A DNA stretch of 21,231 bases from positions 1 to 21,231 of the forward strand of contig DAOUBA010000036.1 of assembly GCA_034432855.1 (NCBI GenBank), given 5' to 3'. Positions 6,667 through 13,306 of this stretch are shown one piece after another. Under the pieces are notes generated by a model that worked only from the letters and a program-made list of their open reading frames with translations, was not told the DNA's origin and did no database searches. Positions within the stretch are counted from its first letter, which is position 1; each line of letters starts with the position of its first letter. Made by a program: the position numbers and the translations under genes. The DNA is from DAOUBA01 sp034432855. GTDB taxonomy: Bacteria; Chloroflexota; Anaerolineae; B4-G1.

Positions 6667-7471
6667 CGCCTGCAACCGTATCATCCGCGCTAGCGAGATC
6701 GCCCAATACGTGTTTTGCGCTCAAGCCTGGTGGCTGGGCAGCGTCGAAGGGTATCCCCCGGCTAACCGGCAGGAGCTGGCTGCAGGAGAGATGGCTCATA
6801 CCCGACACGGGTGGGGAGTGAGAACCGCGCTGGTTTTGAGGCGGCTAGCGTATGGGGTGTTGGCGTTGGCCATAGTGGTAGGTGTGATGTGGTTGATTAG
6901 TTGGCTAGTTGGTTAGTTGGCTAGTTGGTTAGTTGGCTAGTTGGTTAGTTGGTTGGCTATGGGGACGTGGTTCGTTATACTGCTGGTGCTGGGGATCGTG
7001 CTGCTGTGGCTGGCGCGGCGCGGTCAGGCAAAGAGTGGGCTGCCGCAGGGGCGTGTGGTCTATTCGGATACCGGCGGCTGGGGCAGGCTCGAGCGCCCGC
7101 TGTTCTCGCGCGAGTTCTTGCTCACCGGCAAGCCCGATTATCTGGTGGCCGATGGCGATGATCTGATCCCGGTCGAGGTCAAGTCCGGCCCGGCCCCGCC
7201 CCAGCCCTATCCTTCACATATCTTGCAACTCGCCGCCTATTGCCTCCTGGTCGAGGAATGTTACCGGCGCCGGCCGCCGCGTGGCGTCATCAAGTACGCC
7301 GACCGCACGTTCGAGGTGGACTATACACCGGAATTGGAGGAGGCACTCCTGGAAACGCTGGATTGTATGCGCGCCGACCTCGCCGACGGCTACACGGCCC
7401 GCAATCACGACGAGCCGCATCGCTGCCGGGTCTGTGGTTACCGCAGGCAGTGTGACCAGCGGTTGGAGTAA
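6659..7471 (+). pseudogene. Membrane-anchored Cas4-like PD-(D/E)XK nuclease, interrupted
   Basis: Two same-frame pieces form one Cas4/Dna2-like nuclease. The first, 6659-6916 (85 residues), has SEIAQYVFCAQAWWL with Cys20 and a membrane segment at about 64-84. The second, about 6941-7471, has a second membrane segment, then GKPDYL (Asp), PVEVKSG (E-x-K), HILQLAAYCLLVEE (Q-x3-Y) and CX2CX5C near the end; these Cys plus Cys20 would hold the Cas4-type iron-sulfur cluster. Between them, three copies of a 16-bp repeat add TAG stops at 6914 and 6938. Removing exactly those 48 bases restores a 254-residue ORF with a two-helix membrane hairpin between the cluster's first Cys and the nuclease core. The second piece could start at TTG 6941 or ATG 6959 but has no ribosome site. 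It may be a pseudogene, a switchable gene or an assembly error. No CRISPR array is nearby. Confidence 0.75.
6893..6956 (+). repeat. 16-bp tandem repeat (8-bp subunits) inside the Cas4-like gene
   Basis: TTGGCTAGTTGGTTAG occurs three times exactly (6901-6916, 6917-6932, 6933-6948), flanked by degenerate 8-mers TTGATTAG (6893-6900) and TTGGTTGG (6949-6956). The basic unit is TTGGYTAG. Every run of three such 8-mers contains a TAG stop in every reading frame, so expansion is inherently disruptive. The same motif on the other strand, (CTAACCAA)-like, occurs at 15846-15891. Confidence 0.95.
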
Positions 7472-7482
7472 AGACGCGTGGT

Positions 7483-7522
7483 GTATTGCGTGTTCCGTTA
7501 CGCAACACGTAATACGGAACAC
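7483..7522. other. Competing hairpins between nuclease and deacetylase genes
   Basis: GTGTTCCGT (7490-7498) pairs with ACGGAACAC (7514-7522). Alternatively GTATTGCGTGTT (7483-7494) pairs with AACACGTAATAC (7504-7515) with one mismatch. The two folds exclude each other. There is no T-run. It is either a REP-like repeat or an intercistronic processing or attenuation structure. Confidence 0.55.
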
Positions 7523-7538
7523 ACAAGAGTCTCAACCT

Positions 7539-8369
7539 ATGCCGAAAAGAACGCTGCTTGCCGTTTTTGCTCATCCAGACGACGAAACCTTCGGCCCTGG
7601 CGGCACGTTAGCGAAATACGCCGCCGAAGGCGTGGCGGTGCATCTCATCTGCGCCACACGCGGCGAGGCAGGCGAGAGCGACATCGCCGACTGGGGCGCG
7701 TGCGAGGACCTGGCCTGCCGCCGCGAGGAGGAGTTGCGCTGTGCGGCATCCATCTTGGGGCTGGCCGGGGTACACCTGCTGGGCTATCGCGATTCAGGGA
7801 TGGCCGGGTCGCCGGCCAATCACCATCCCCAGGCGCTCATCCATGCCGATCCCGACGTGCTCACCGGGCAGGTGGCCGATCTGATGCACCGACTGCGCCC
7901 GCAGGTCGTGCTCACCTTCGACCCTTACGGCGGCTACGGCCATCCCGACCACATTGCCATACACCGCGCCACGGTCGCCGCCTTCGAACGGCTGCCAGAG
8001 GGCGAACGCCCGCAAAAACTCTATTTCGCCGCCTTTCCGCATACGACGCTGCGCTGGAGTGTGCGGCTCATGCCGCTCTTTGGCGCAGACCCGACGGCGG
8101 TGGGCAAGAACCGCGACATCAACCTGCGCGCGGTGCTCGAACACGAACTGCCGATCACCACTCGCATTGACATCAGCGCCACCTATGACATCAAGCAAAA
8201 GGCCGCTGCCTGCCACTCCAGCCAGCAATCGGGGCCGCGTTCGTTCTGGGGACGGCTGCCGGCGTGGCTGGTGCGTCGTTGGCAATCCACCGAGACCTTC
8301 TACCGCGCGGTGCCACCGTTCAAACCAGACGAGCGGGTGGAGCGAGATTTGTTTGCGGGGATTAGTTGA
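7539..8369 (+). CDS. PIG-L/LmbE family deacetylase
   Basis: The 276-residue protein shows both zinc-binding motifs of the PIG-L/LmbE N-acetylglucosaminyl deacetylase family: AHPDDE at 11-16 with TFGPGGTLAKY after it, and YGGYGHPDHIA at about 130-140. This family removes acetyl groups from sugars such as GlcNAc conjugates and includes mycothiol and bacillithiol enzymes (MshB, BshB). It is cytoplasmic, with no signal peptide seen. ATG 7539 is the first codon of the conserved domain; the frame is open upstream to 7281 but overlaps the nuclease gene. No clear ribosome site precedes it. It ends 4 bases from the end of the convergent vapC-like gene. The exact substrate is unknown. Confidence 0.88.
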   Translation: MPKRTLLAVFAHPDDETFGPGGTLAKYAAEGVAVHLICATRGEAGESDIADWGACEDLACRREEELRCAASILGLAGVHLLGYRDSGMAGSPANHHPQALIHADPDVLTGQVADLMHRLRPQVVLTFDPYGGYGHPDHIAIHRATVAAFERLPEGERPQKLYFAAFPHTTLRWSVRLMPLFGADPTAVGKNRDINLRAVLEHELPITTRIDISATYDIKQKAAACHSSQQSGPRSFWGRLPAWLVRRWQSTETFYRAVPPFKPDERVERDLFAGIS

Positions 8370-8373
8370 GAAT

Positions 8374-8835
8374 TTACGCCGTGTAATCGTCGAGGAGCAG
8401 CAGTACGGGCTGAGTCACCTGCCCGGTCCAGCGGCGGTCATTGGTGATGATCGCATCGGCGCCATAGAGCCGCGCCGCTGCAACCTGGATCGCGTCGGGG
8501 GTGCGCAGCCGGGTGACGCCCCGTACACGCGCCGTCTCCCGTGCGAGGGCAACATCTAGCGGCACGATGCGCAGGTTGGGAAAGTGAGTCAGGTAGAGTT
8601 GGTATTCCTGCATCGCACGCAGGTTGTTGCTCTGCGCCGGGACGGTCAGCAGTTCGGCCAGGGTGAGTGTGGTAGTCAGCCCGATCGCTTTGCCGGATTC
8701 GACGGTCTCCAGGACGACAGTGGTTAGGGGAGCATAGCGCGGGTGATTGGACAGATGGTAGGAAAAGACCATCGTGTCCAGCAACAGCAACCTATGCCCG
8801 GCGAGGACACGGCATAGGCGGCTTACTTCTCCCAT
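8374..8835 (-). CDS. vapC: PIN-domain ribonuclease toxin (VapC type)
   Basis: The 153-residue protein has the PIN-domain acidic set: Asp20 in LLLLDTMVF, Glu61 in TLTLAELLTVP, Asp114 in RTPDAIQVAAA and Asp133 in ADAIITNDRRW. VapC toxins are Mg-dependent RNases, often cutting tRNA or rRNA. I use ATG 8835: it has GAGGAG upstream and overlaps the antitoxin's stop by 13 bases, the usual coupled arrangement. The alternative GTG-type start at 8877 lies deep inside the antitoxin gene. The C-terminus converges on the LmbE-type gene with no terminator between them. Confidence 0.9.
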   Translation of the reverse strand: MGEVSRLCRVLAGHRLLLLDTMVFSYHLSNHPRYAPLTTVVLETVESGKAIGLTTTLTLAELLTVPAQSNNLRAMQEYQLYLTHFPNLRIVPLDVALARETARVRGVTRLRTPDAIQVAAARLYGADAIITNDRRWTGQVTQPVLLLLDDYTA

Positions 8836-9059
8836 GCCGCTCGCTCCTCTTCCAGCCAGGCGTCGGGATCCGGCCACAGTTCCCGGTGCAGCCCGCGAAT
8901 GGTGTCGGTAAAGTTGGCGGGCCGGGGACGCAAAATGACAGTGTCGCCGTCCAGCAGAAATAGCAGGGTATCGTGTGGGCGGAGGTGGAGCAGTTCCCGC
9001 ACCGGCTTGGGGATCACAACCTGATATTTGGAACTGATCTGTGCGGCAATGGCCTGCAT
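8823..9059 (-). CDS. vapB: AbrB/SpoVT-type antitoxin (VapB)
   Basis: The 78-residue protein begins with a swapped-hairpin AbrB DNA-binding domain (ISSKYQVVIPKPVRELLHLRPHDTLLFLLDGDTVILRPRP, about 8-49). It ends in an acidic and aromatic tail (LWPDPDAWLEEERAAWEK) that typically wraps around the toxin. ATG 9059 is preceded by AGGAGG. The protein should both neutralise the PIN toxin and repress their shared promoter. Confidence 0.9.
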   Translation of the reverse strand: MQAIAAQISSKYQVVIPKPVRELLHLRPHDTLLFLLDGDTVILRPRPANFTDTIRGLHRELWPDPDAWLEEERAAWEK

Positions 9060-9088
9060 TGCTTTACCTCCTGGTATTGGGTAGGCAT

Positions 9089-9117
9089 ATTATAGTATTG
9101 TAAAGCCAATACGTCAA
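9089..9117 (-). promoter_or_regulatory. vapBC promoter with palindromic operator in the spacer
   Basis: On the minus strand TTGACG (9112-9117), a 17-base spacer and TATAAT (9089-9094). The spacer region 9095-9112 is a dyad, GTATTG (9095-9100) with CAATAC (9107-9112), exactly where a VapB dimer would block RNA polymerase. A further GTATTG copy lies at 9074-9079. Confidence 0.8.
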
Positions 9118-9147
9118 ACGTCTTACATTTAGCCAACGAAAACGAAC

Positions 9148-9984
9148 ATGCGCATCCTCATCACCGGCCACAAGGGACAACTGGGCCGCGCCCTTCAGGC
9201 GGTACTGGCCGAACATACCCTGGCAGGCTGCGACCTGCCGGAGCAGGACATTACCGACCGGACAGCCATCGGCGCGACGATTTCCGGGTTCGCGCCCGAT
9301 CTGGTCATCCACACTGCGGCCTGGACCGACGTGGACGGCTGCGCGCGCGACCCGGAAAAAGCCTACCTTGTTAACGCGATCGGCACGCAGAACGTCGCCC
9401 TGGCCTGCGCGGCATGCAGCGCGGCCATGCTCTACGTCAGCACCAACGAGGTCTTTGACGGTACCGCGCAAGAGCCGTATCGAGAATGGGATGCCCCACG
9501 CCCGATCAACCCCTACGGCAAGTCGAAAAACGCCGGCGAGTGGTTCGTGCGCCACCTGCTCAACCGCTTCTACATCGTGCGCACAGCCTGGGTCTATGCC
9601 CCTGGCGGGCGCAACTTTCCCCATCGCATCCTCCAACTGGCCGATACACAGGGCGCGTTGCGGGTCGTGGCCGACGAAGTGGGCAATCCCACCTACGCGC
9701 CCGACCTGGCAGCGGGCATTGCGGCGCTCATCCAGACCGGGGCGTACGGTATCTATCATCTGACCAACGCCGGGTATTGCTCGCGCTACGAATTCGCCTG
9801 CGAGATCCTGCGCCTGAGCGGGCGGGAGCACGTGCCGGTCGAGCCGATCGCGCTGGCCGACTTTCAGCGCGCCTCCACTCCGCCGTGCTTTGCGCCGCTG
9901 GCCAATACTGCCGCTGCCGCGTTGGGCATCACCCTGCGTCCGTGGCAAGAGGCGCTAAAAAAGGAGTTTGTAGCCAGGATGTAA
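9148..9984 (+). CDS. rfbD: dTDP-4-dehydrorhamnose reductase-like protein (RmlD family)
   Basis: The 278-residue protein is a short-chain-dehydrogenase-fold enzyme of the RmlD type: NAD(P)-binding GHKGQLG at 7-13, VIHTAAWTDVD at about 53-63, and the catalytic Tyr-x3-Lys in NPYGKSKNAGEW (Y123, K127). It would make dTDP-L-rhamnose for surface polysaccharide, in line with the glycosyltransferases that follow. The usual STDYVFDG segment reads STNEVFDG (98-105), changing the active-site Asp to Asn and Tyr to Glu, so activity or substrate may differ. No rmlA, rmlB or rmlC is in the window. ATG 9148 has only a weak ribosome site. It is divergent from vapBC. Confidence 0.85.
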   Translation: MRILITGHKGQLGRALQAVLAEHTLAGCDLPEQDITDRTAIGATISGFAPDLVIHTAAWTDVDGCARDPEKAYLVNAIGTQNVALACAACSAAMLYVSTNEVFDGTAQEPYREWDAPRPINPYGKSKNAGEWFVRHLLNRFYIVRTAWVYAPGGRNFPHRILQLADTQGALRVVADEVGNPTYAPDLAAGIAALIQTGAYGIYHLTNAGYCSRYEFACEILRLSGREHVPVEPIALADFQRASTPPCFAPLANTAAAALGITLRPWQEALKKEFVARM

Positions 9985-9995
9985 GGTGTAGGACA

Positions 9996-10211
9996 ATGAA
10001 CCGGGAGAAAAACCTCGCCAGGCTGTGGCGACAGATCGCGCAAGATTACGAAGAAATCCGTCGGGAGCAGGAAACACTGTGGGCTTCTCTCACCCAGGAG
10101 GAGCGTATCTATTTGACCGAGCAGTTGCTCTTGCTCTCTCAAGAGGCGGAACGGCTGGAGGAGCAGGTATATGCAAGAAATGCTTCCACAACTGCACCAC
10201 GTTCTGAATGA
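9996..10211 (+). CDS. Small helical protein paired with a nucleotidyltransferase
   Basis: The 71-residue protein is charged and nearly all helical (LARLWRQIAQDYEEIRREQETLW, then LTEQLLLLSQEAERLEEQVYA), perhaps a coiled coil. No known family is recognised. ATG 9996 starts 11 bases after rfbD. Its last 41 bases overlap the start of the nucleotidyltransferase gene, which suggests the two are expressed together, for example as an antitoxin-like partner. The pairing is visible; the function is an inference. Confidence 0.6.
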   Translation: MNREKNLARLWRQIAQDYEEIRREQETLWASLTQEERIYLTEQLLLLSQEAERLEEQVYARNASTTAPRSE

Positions 10212-10719
10212 ATTTCCCGAGTACGTCATCATTGGTGGGATGGCCGCCACGTTGCTGGGCGCTCCACGCACTACGGTGGACGTTGACGTGGTGTTGATGC
10301 TCCCCTTCACGGAGGCAGAGCGCGTCGTCGCGCTGTGCGCGCAGCACGGGTTTCATCCCGGCCCGGAGGCTGTCGCTCGGCTGAGCGAGGGACGTCCTGT
10401 CAAATTCACCTTCAGCCGCCGTTTCTCCTTGGACATCCGCCTGGCGTCCTTCAGCCTCGATCAGGCCGCGATCCGGCGTGCTCAGACGGTACCCCTCTTC
10501 GGTCATCCTATACGCATCGCTACCCCCGAGGATTTCATCGTCTACAAACTGGCTCGCTGGAATGCTCTAGATCAAGAAGATGTACGACACATCCTGCAAC
10601 GCTTGGGCGATGCGATAGATGCAGCCTACGTGGAGGAGCAAATTCATCTTCTGAGTCAAGAGGCCGATCTTCCCGACCTGATGGCGCGCTGGCACGACGC
10701 GTCAGGACTCTTCCGATGA
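10171..10719 (+). CDS. Nucleotidyltransferase-fold protein (AbiEii/DUF6036-like)
   Basis: The 182-residue protein has a minimal nucleotidyltransferase signature: YVIIGGMAATLLG at 18-30, then TTVDVDVVL at 34-42 with the metal-binding Asp pair D37 and D39. PEDFIVYKLARWNALDQEDVRHIL in the C-terminal half is typical of AbiEii-like or DUF6036 proteins. Some relatives (AbiEii, MenT) are toxins that add nucleotides to tRNA; others are uncharacterised. ATG 10171 has GGAGGAG upstream. It overlaps the 71-residue gene before it and, by ATGA, the glycosyltransferase after it. A toxin-antitoxin role is possible but unproven. Confidence 0.72.
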   Translation: MQEMLPQLHHVLNEFPEYVIIGGMAATLLGAPRTTVDVDVVLMLPFTEAERVVALCAQHGFHPGPEAVARLSEGRPVKFTFSRRFSLDIRLASFSLDQAAIRRAQTVPLFGHPIRIATPEDFIVYKLARWNALDQEDVRHILQRLGDAIDAAYVEEQIHLLSQEADLPDLMARWHDASGLFR

Positions 10720-11726
10720 CCCAATCCTCCCTCCCCAATCCCAATTCGTCAATCTGCCGATCCGCCGATCCGCCGATCATCAGCGTCATCATCCCCCACT
10801 GGAACGCCGTTCACCATCTGCCCACCTGTCTGGACAGTCTCCGCCGCCAGACCTATCCGCACGTGGAGGTCATCGTCGCCGACAACGGCTCCACCGATGG
10901 CTCGCTCGAACTCCTGGCGCGCGATTATCCCGAGGTACGCGTGCTGGCCCTGGGGGAGAATCGCGGCTTTGCCGGCGCGTGCAACGCCGGGATACGGGCC
11001 GCGCAAGGCGAGTTCGTCGCCCTGCTGAACAACGACACGGAAGCCGCCCCCTGCTGGCTGGAAGAGATCGTCGCCGCGTTCGAGCGCCACCCGGAGACCG
11101 GGCTGGTCGCTTCCAAGATGCTGCTCTTCGACCGGCGCGACACCTTCCACACGGCGGGCGATTTCTACCGTGTGAACGGCATTCCCGGCAATCGCGGCGT
11201 GTGGCAGAAAAATGTCGGCCAGTATGACCACGAGGAATATGTCTTTAGCGCCTGCGGCGGCAGCGCCGCGTACCGCCGGGCGATGCTCGATCAGATTGGC
11301 CTGCTGGATGAGGAGTTCTTCTACTCCTGTGAGGACCTCGATCTGGCATGGCGGGCGCAGTTGGCGGGCTGGCGCTGCGTCTATGCCCCGCGCGCGGTGG
11401 TCTATCACAAACTGAGCGCCACCGGCGGCGGCGTCACGGCGAGTTTCTACGACGGGCGCAACTTTATCTACCTGCTGACGAAAGATTACCCCGGCGACCT
11501 GTGGCGCATCCATTGGCGGGACATCCTGCGGGCGCAACTGGGGATCACCGGCGAGGCGTTGCGAGCCTGGCGCGGCGCGGCGGCCCGCGCGCGGCTGCGC
11601 GGGCAACTCGCGGGCCTCGTGGGCATCCCCAAGATGCTGCGCAAGCGACGCGCCGTGCAATGCTCACGGACCGTGGATCGGGCCTATCTCGAGAGTATCC
11701 TGACGGGGGTTGACGAAAGCCTCTGA
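10716..11726 (+). CDS. Family 2 glycosyltransferase (rhamnosyl/galactofuranosyl type)
   Basis: The 336-residue protein is a GT-A fold family 2 transferase: SVIIPHWNAVHHLPTCLDSLRRQTYP near the start, VIVADNGSTDGS, ENRGFAGACNAGI, the donor and metal site LLNNDTEA, and the acceptor-side motif YSCEDLDLAWRAQLAGW. This pattern is typical of the dTDP-rhamnosyltransferase-like group (COG1216). It would add a sugar to a growing surface glycan on the cytoplasmic face of the membrane. Its ATG overlaps the stop of the nucleotidyltransferase gene. The first 20 residues are low-complexity and encoded partly by an 8-bp tandem repeat, so they may be dispensable. Confidence 0.9.
   Translation: MTQSSLPNPNSSICRSADPPIISVIIPHWNAVHHLPTCLDSLRRQTYPHVEVIVADNGSTDGSLELLARDYPEVRVLALGENRGFAGACNAGIRAAQGEFVALLNNDTEAAPCWLEEIVAAFERHPETGLVASKMLLFDRRDTFHTAGDFYRVNGIPGNRGVWQKNVGQYDHEEYVFSACGGSAAYRRAMLDQIGLLDEEFFYSCEDLDLAWRAQLAGWRCVYAPRAVVYHKLSATGGGVTASFYDGRNFIYLLTKDYPGDLWRIHWRDILRAQLGITGEALRAWRGAAARARLRGQLAGLVGIPKMLRKRRAVQCSRTVDRAYLESILTGVDESL
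10756..10779 (+). repeat. 8-bp tandem repeat at the 5' end of the glycosyltransferase gene
   Basis: GCCGATCC at 10756-10763 and 10764-10771, then GCCGATCA at 10772-10779. It encodes part of the non-conserved N-terminal lead of the glycosyltransferase. Adding or losing one unit would shift the reading frame. Confidence 0.7.
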
Positions 11727-11738
11727 AGCGAGTATCAT
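11710..11738 (+). promoter_or_regulatory. Promoter for the DPG/Alg5-like glycosyltransferase, probably leaderless
   Basis: TTGACG (11710-11715), a 17-base spacer and TATCAT (11733-11738). It overlaps the 3' end of the previous gene. A start 7-8 bases after the -10 falls on or next to the ATG at 11746, and no ribosome site precedes that ATG. Confidence 0.6.
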
Positions 11739-11745
11739 AGGCACT

Positions 11746-12483
11746 ATGTCAGAGCCCCTTCTCACGATCATCGTCCCTGCTTACAACGAAGAGCGCCGTC
11801 TGCCCAAGACTCTACCGCAGATCATCGCCTTCGCCGAGGCGCAACCCTATCCGGTGGAGGTGCTGGTAGTGGATAACGCCAGCACCGACCGTACCGCCGA
11901 GGTTGTACGAGAGAGCGTCGCCACCCATCCCATCGTCTCGCTGCTCTACCAGCCGGTGCGCGGCAAGGGCGCCGCCGTGCGCAAGGGCATGTTCGAGGGG
12001 CGCGGCGAATATCTCTTCATCTGTGACGCGGACCTGGCGATGCCCGTCGAGGAGATCGTCAAGTTTCTGCCGCCAGCCCTGTCCGATTATGACATCGCCA
12101 TCGCCTCACGCGAGGCTCCTGGCGCCGCGCGCTACAACGAACCCTGGTATCGGCACCTGACGGGGCGCGTGTTCAACCTGATCGTGCGCGTGCTGGCCGT
12201 GCCCGGCGTGCAGGATACCCAATGTGGGTTCAAGTGCTTCCGGCGTGAAGCGGCCCACGACCTGTTCTCGCTCCAGACGATTGACGGCTGGGCATTCGAC
12301 GTGGAGATATTGCACGCGGCGCTGCGGCGCGGCTACCGCCTGGTCGAAGTGCCCATTCGCTGGTACTATGGCGAGGGTAGCCGGGTGAGTCTGCTGCGCG
12401 ATTCTTGGGCTATGTTCCGCGAGGTGTTGCGCATCCGCCGTAACGGGCGCGCCGGTCTTTATAACGGGAAGCATAAAACGTAA
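11746..12483 (+). CDS. Dolichyl/polyprenyl-phosphate glycosyltransferase-like (family 2)
   Basis: The 245-residue protein resembles Alg5/DPG-type family 2 transferases: LTIIVPAYNEERRLPKTL, VLVVDNASTDRTAEV, GKGAAVRKGM, the metal-binding ICDADLAMP (DxD), and the acceptor motifs DTQCGFKCFRR and DGWAFDVEILHAALRRGYRLVEVPIRW. Such enzymes load glucose or a related sugar onto a polyprenyl phosphate carrier. There is no membrane segment, so it would be cytoplasmic or peripheral. ATG 11746 is preferred over an upstream in-frame start at 11710 that lies within the promoter. The gene is followed by repeat A copy 2. Confidence 0.88.
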   Translation: MSEPLLTIIVPAYNEERRLPKTLPQIIAFAEAQPYPVEVLVVDNASTDRTAEVVRESVATHPIVSLLYQPVRGKGAAVRKGMFEGRGEYLFICDADLAMPVEEIVKFLPPALSDYDIAIASREAPGAARYNEPWYRHLTGRVFNLIVRVLAVPGVQDTQCGFKCFRREAAHDLFSLQTIDGWAFDVEILHAALRRGYRLVEVPIRWYYGEGSRVSLLRDSWAMFREVLRIRRNGRAGLYNGKHKT

Positions 12484-12491
12484 TCTTACGC

Positions 12492-12642
12492 CTGGACTCT
12501 AGCGAATCTGATTGGGTGGGGGAAAAGAGCCAAAAAACCCGTTTTCTGGACCGATGAGTGGGGATTCTCTCCCCAAAAGGCGACCTTTGTGGAGCGCTGG
12601 CCCTACCGATTGCGAGAAAACGGGTTTTTCGCCAGACTCCAG
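12492..12642. repeat. Palindromic repeat element A, copy 2
   Basis: The core, AAAAACCCGTTTTCT (12533-12547) with AGAAAACGGGTTTTT (12615-12629), is a perfect 15-base inverted repeat. An outer imperfect pair, CTGGACTCTAGCGAA (12492-12506) with TTCGCCAGACTCCAG (12628-12642), extends the element to about 150 bases; copy 1 at 2272 keeps only the right outer arm. With the 7-bp repeat after it, this fills the gap before rnhB; I see no gene here. Confidence 0.85.
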
Positions 12643-12677
12643 TTACGCTTTACGGTTTACGCCTTACGTTTTACTGC
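12643..12677 (+). repeat. 7-bp tandem repeat before rnhB
   Basis: TTACG recurs at exactly 7-base spacing at 12643, 12650, 12657 and 12664, with a last degenerate unit TTACT at 12671. It ends two bases before the rnhB start codon, where a ribosome site would be expected. Confidence 0.85.
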
Positions 12678-12678
12678 C

Positions 12679-13305
12679 ATGCTCCCCAATCTCTGCGAAG
12701 AAATGAGCCTATATGAGGCTGGCTACACCCGCATCGCCGGGGTTGACGAAGCCGGGCGCGGGGCGTGGGCCGGGCCTGTGTGCGCGGCAGCGGTCGTGCT
12801 GCCGCTGGACCGGGGCGATCTGCTCCGGGTGTTGGAAGGCGTATGCGATTCGAAGCAATTATCCCCGGCCCGGCGCGAGGCGCTGCTGCCGGTCATCCGG
12901 CAAGTCGCGGAAGCCATCGGCATCGGCTGGGCCGACCCTGCCGAAGTGGACGCGCTGGGTATCGCCGCGGCTATCCGCCGGGCAATGGCCCGCGCCGTGG
13001 AGGGGCTGGACGGGCGTGCCGACGCGCTACTGATTGACTATGTACGGCTGCCCGAAATCGCGCTGCCCCAACTCTCACTGCCCAAGGCCGATGTGTGTTG
13101 CCTGAGCGTCGCCGCGGCCAGCATCGTCGCCAAGGTGGCCCGCGACCGGCTGATGGTCGCGCTCGACGATGACCTGCCCGGCTATGGATTTGCCTGTCAT
13201 AAGGGGTATGGCACGCGCGCCCACCGGCAGGCGTTGGAACGGCTGGGCCCCTCGCCGATCCATCGGATGAGTTGGCGACCGTTGCAGAGTATCGTAGGAG
13301 TGTAA
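12679..13305 (+). CDS. rnhB: Ribonuclease HII
   Basis: The 208-residue protein carries the RNase HII signature: IAGVDEAGRG at 19-28 (catalytic D23, E24), LLIDYVRLP (D120) and SVAAASIVAKVARDRLM (D156), and ends in the typical HKGYGTRAHRQALERLGPSPIHR. It cuts RNA in RNA-DNA hybrids, including single ribonucleotides left in DNA. ATG 12679 fits the family N-terminus (LPNLCEE...GYTRIAG), though no Shine-Dalgarno is present because the 7-bp repeat occupies that place; ATG 12703 is an alternative. The longer frame from 12589 runs inside repeat A and is unlikely. It is a housekeeping gene placed inside the polysaccharide cluster, one base before the next gene. Confidence 0.95.
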   Translation: MLPNLCEEMSLYEAGYTRIAGVDEAGRGAWAGPVCAAAVVLPLDRGDLLRVLEGVCDSKQLSPARREALLPVIRQVAEAIGIGWADPAEVDALGIAAAIRRAMARAVEGLDGRADALLIDYVRLPEIALPQLSLPKADVCCLSVAAASIVAKVARDRLMVALDDDLPGYGFACHKGYGTRAHRQALERLGPSPIHRMSWRPLQSIVGV

Positions 13306-13306
13306 C

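Noticed and set aside
6933..7166. Overlapping open frames within the tandem repeat region
   Set aside because: They are other-frame readings of the nuclease gene created by the repeat and have no recognisable motifs.
6659..7471. CRISPR-Cas locus suggested by the Cas4-like gene
   Set aside because: No spacer-repeat array and no cas1, cas2 or effector gene is present; the tandem repeats here have no unique spacers.
10749..11660. 303-codon open frame on the minus strand
   Set aside because: It is antisense to the family 2 glycosyltransferase and has no conserved features.
12589..12678. N-terminal extension of RNase HII
   Set aside because: The extension is encoded by repeat element A and the 7-bp repeat, and the family begins at about ATG 12679.
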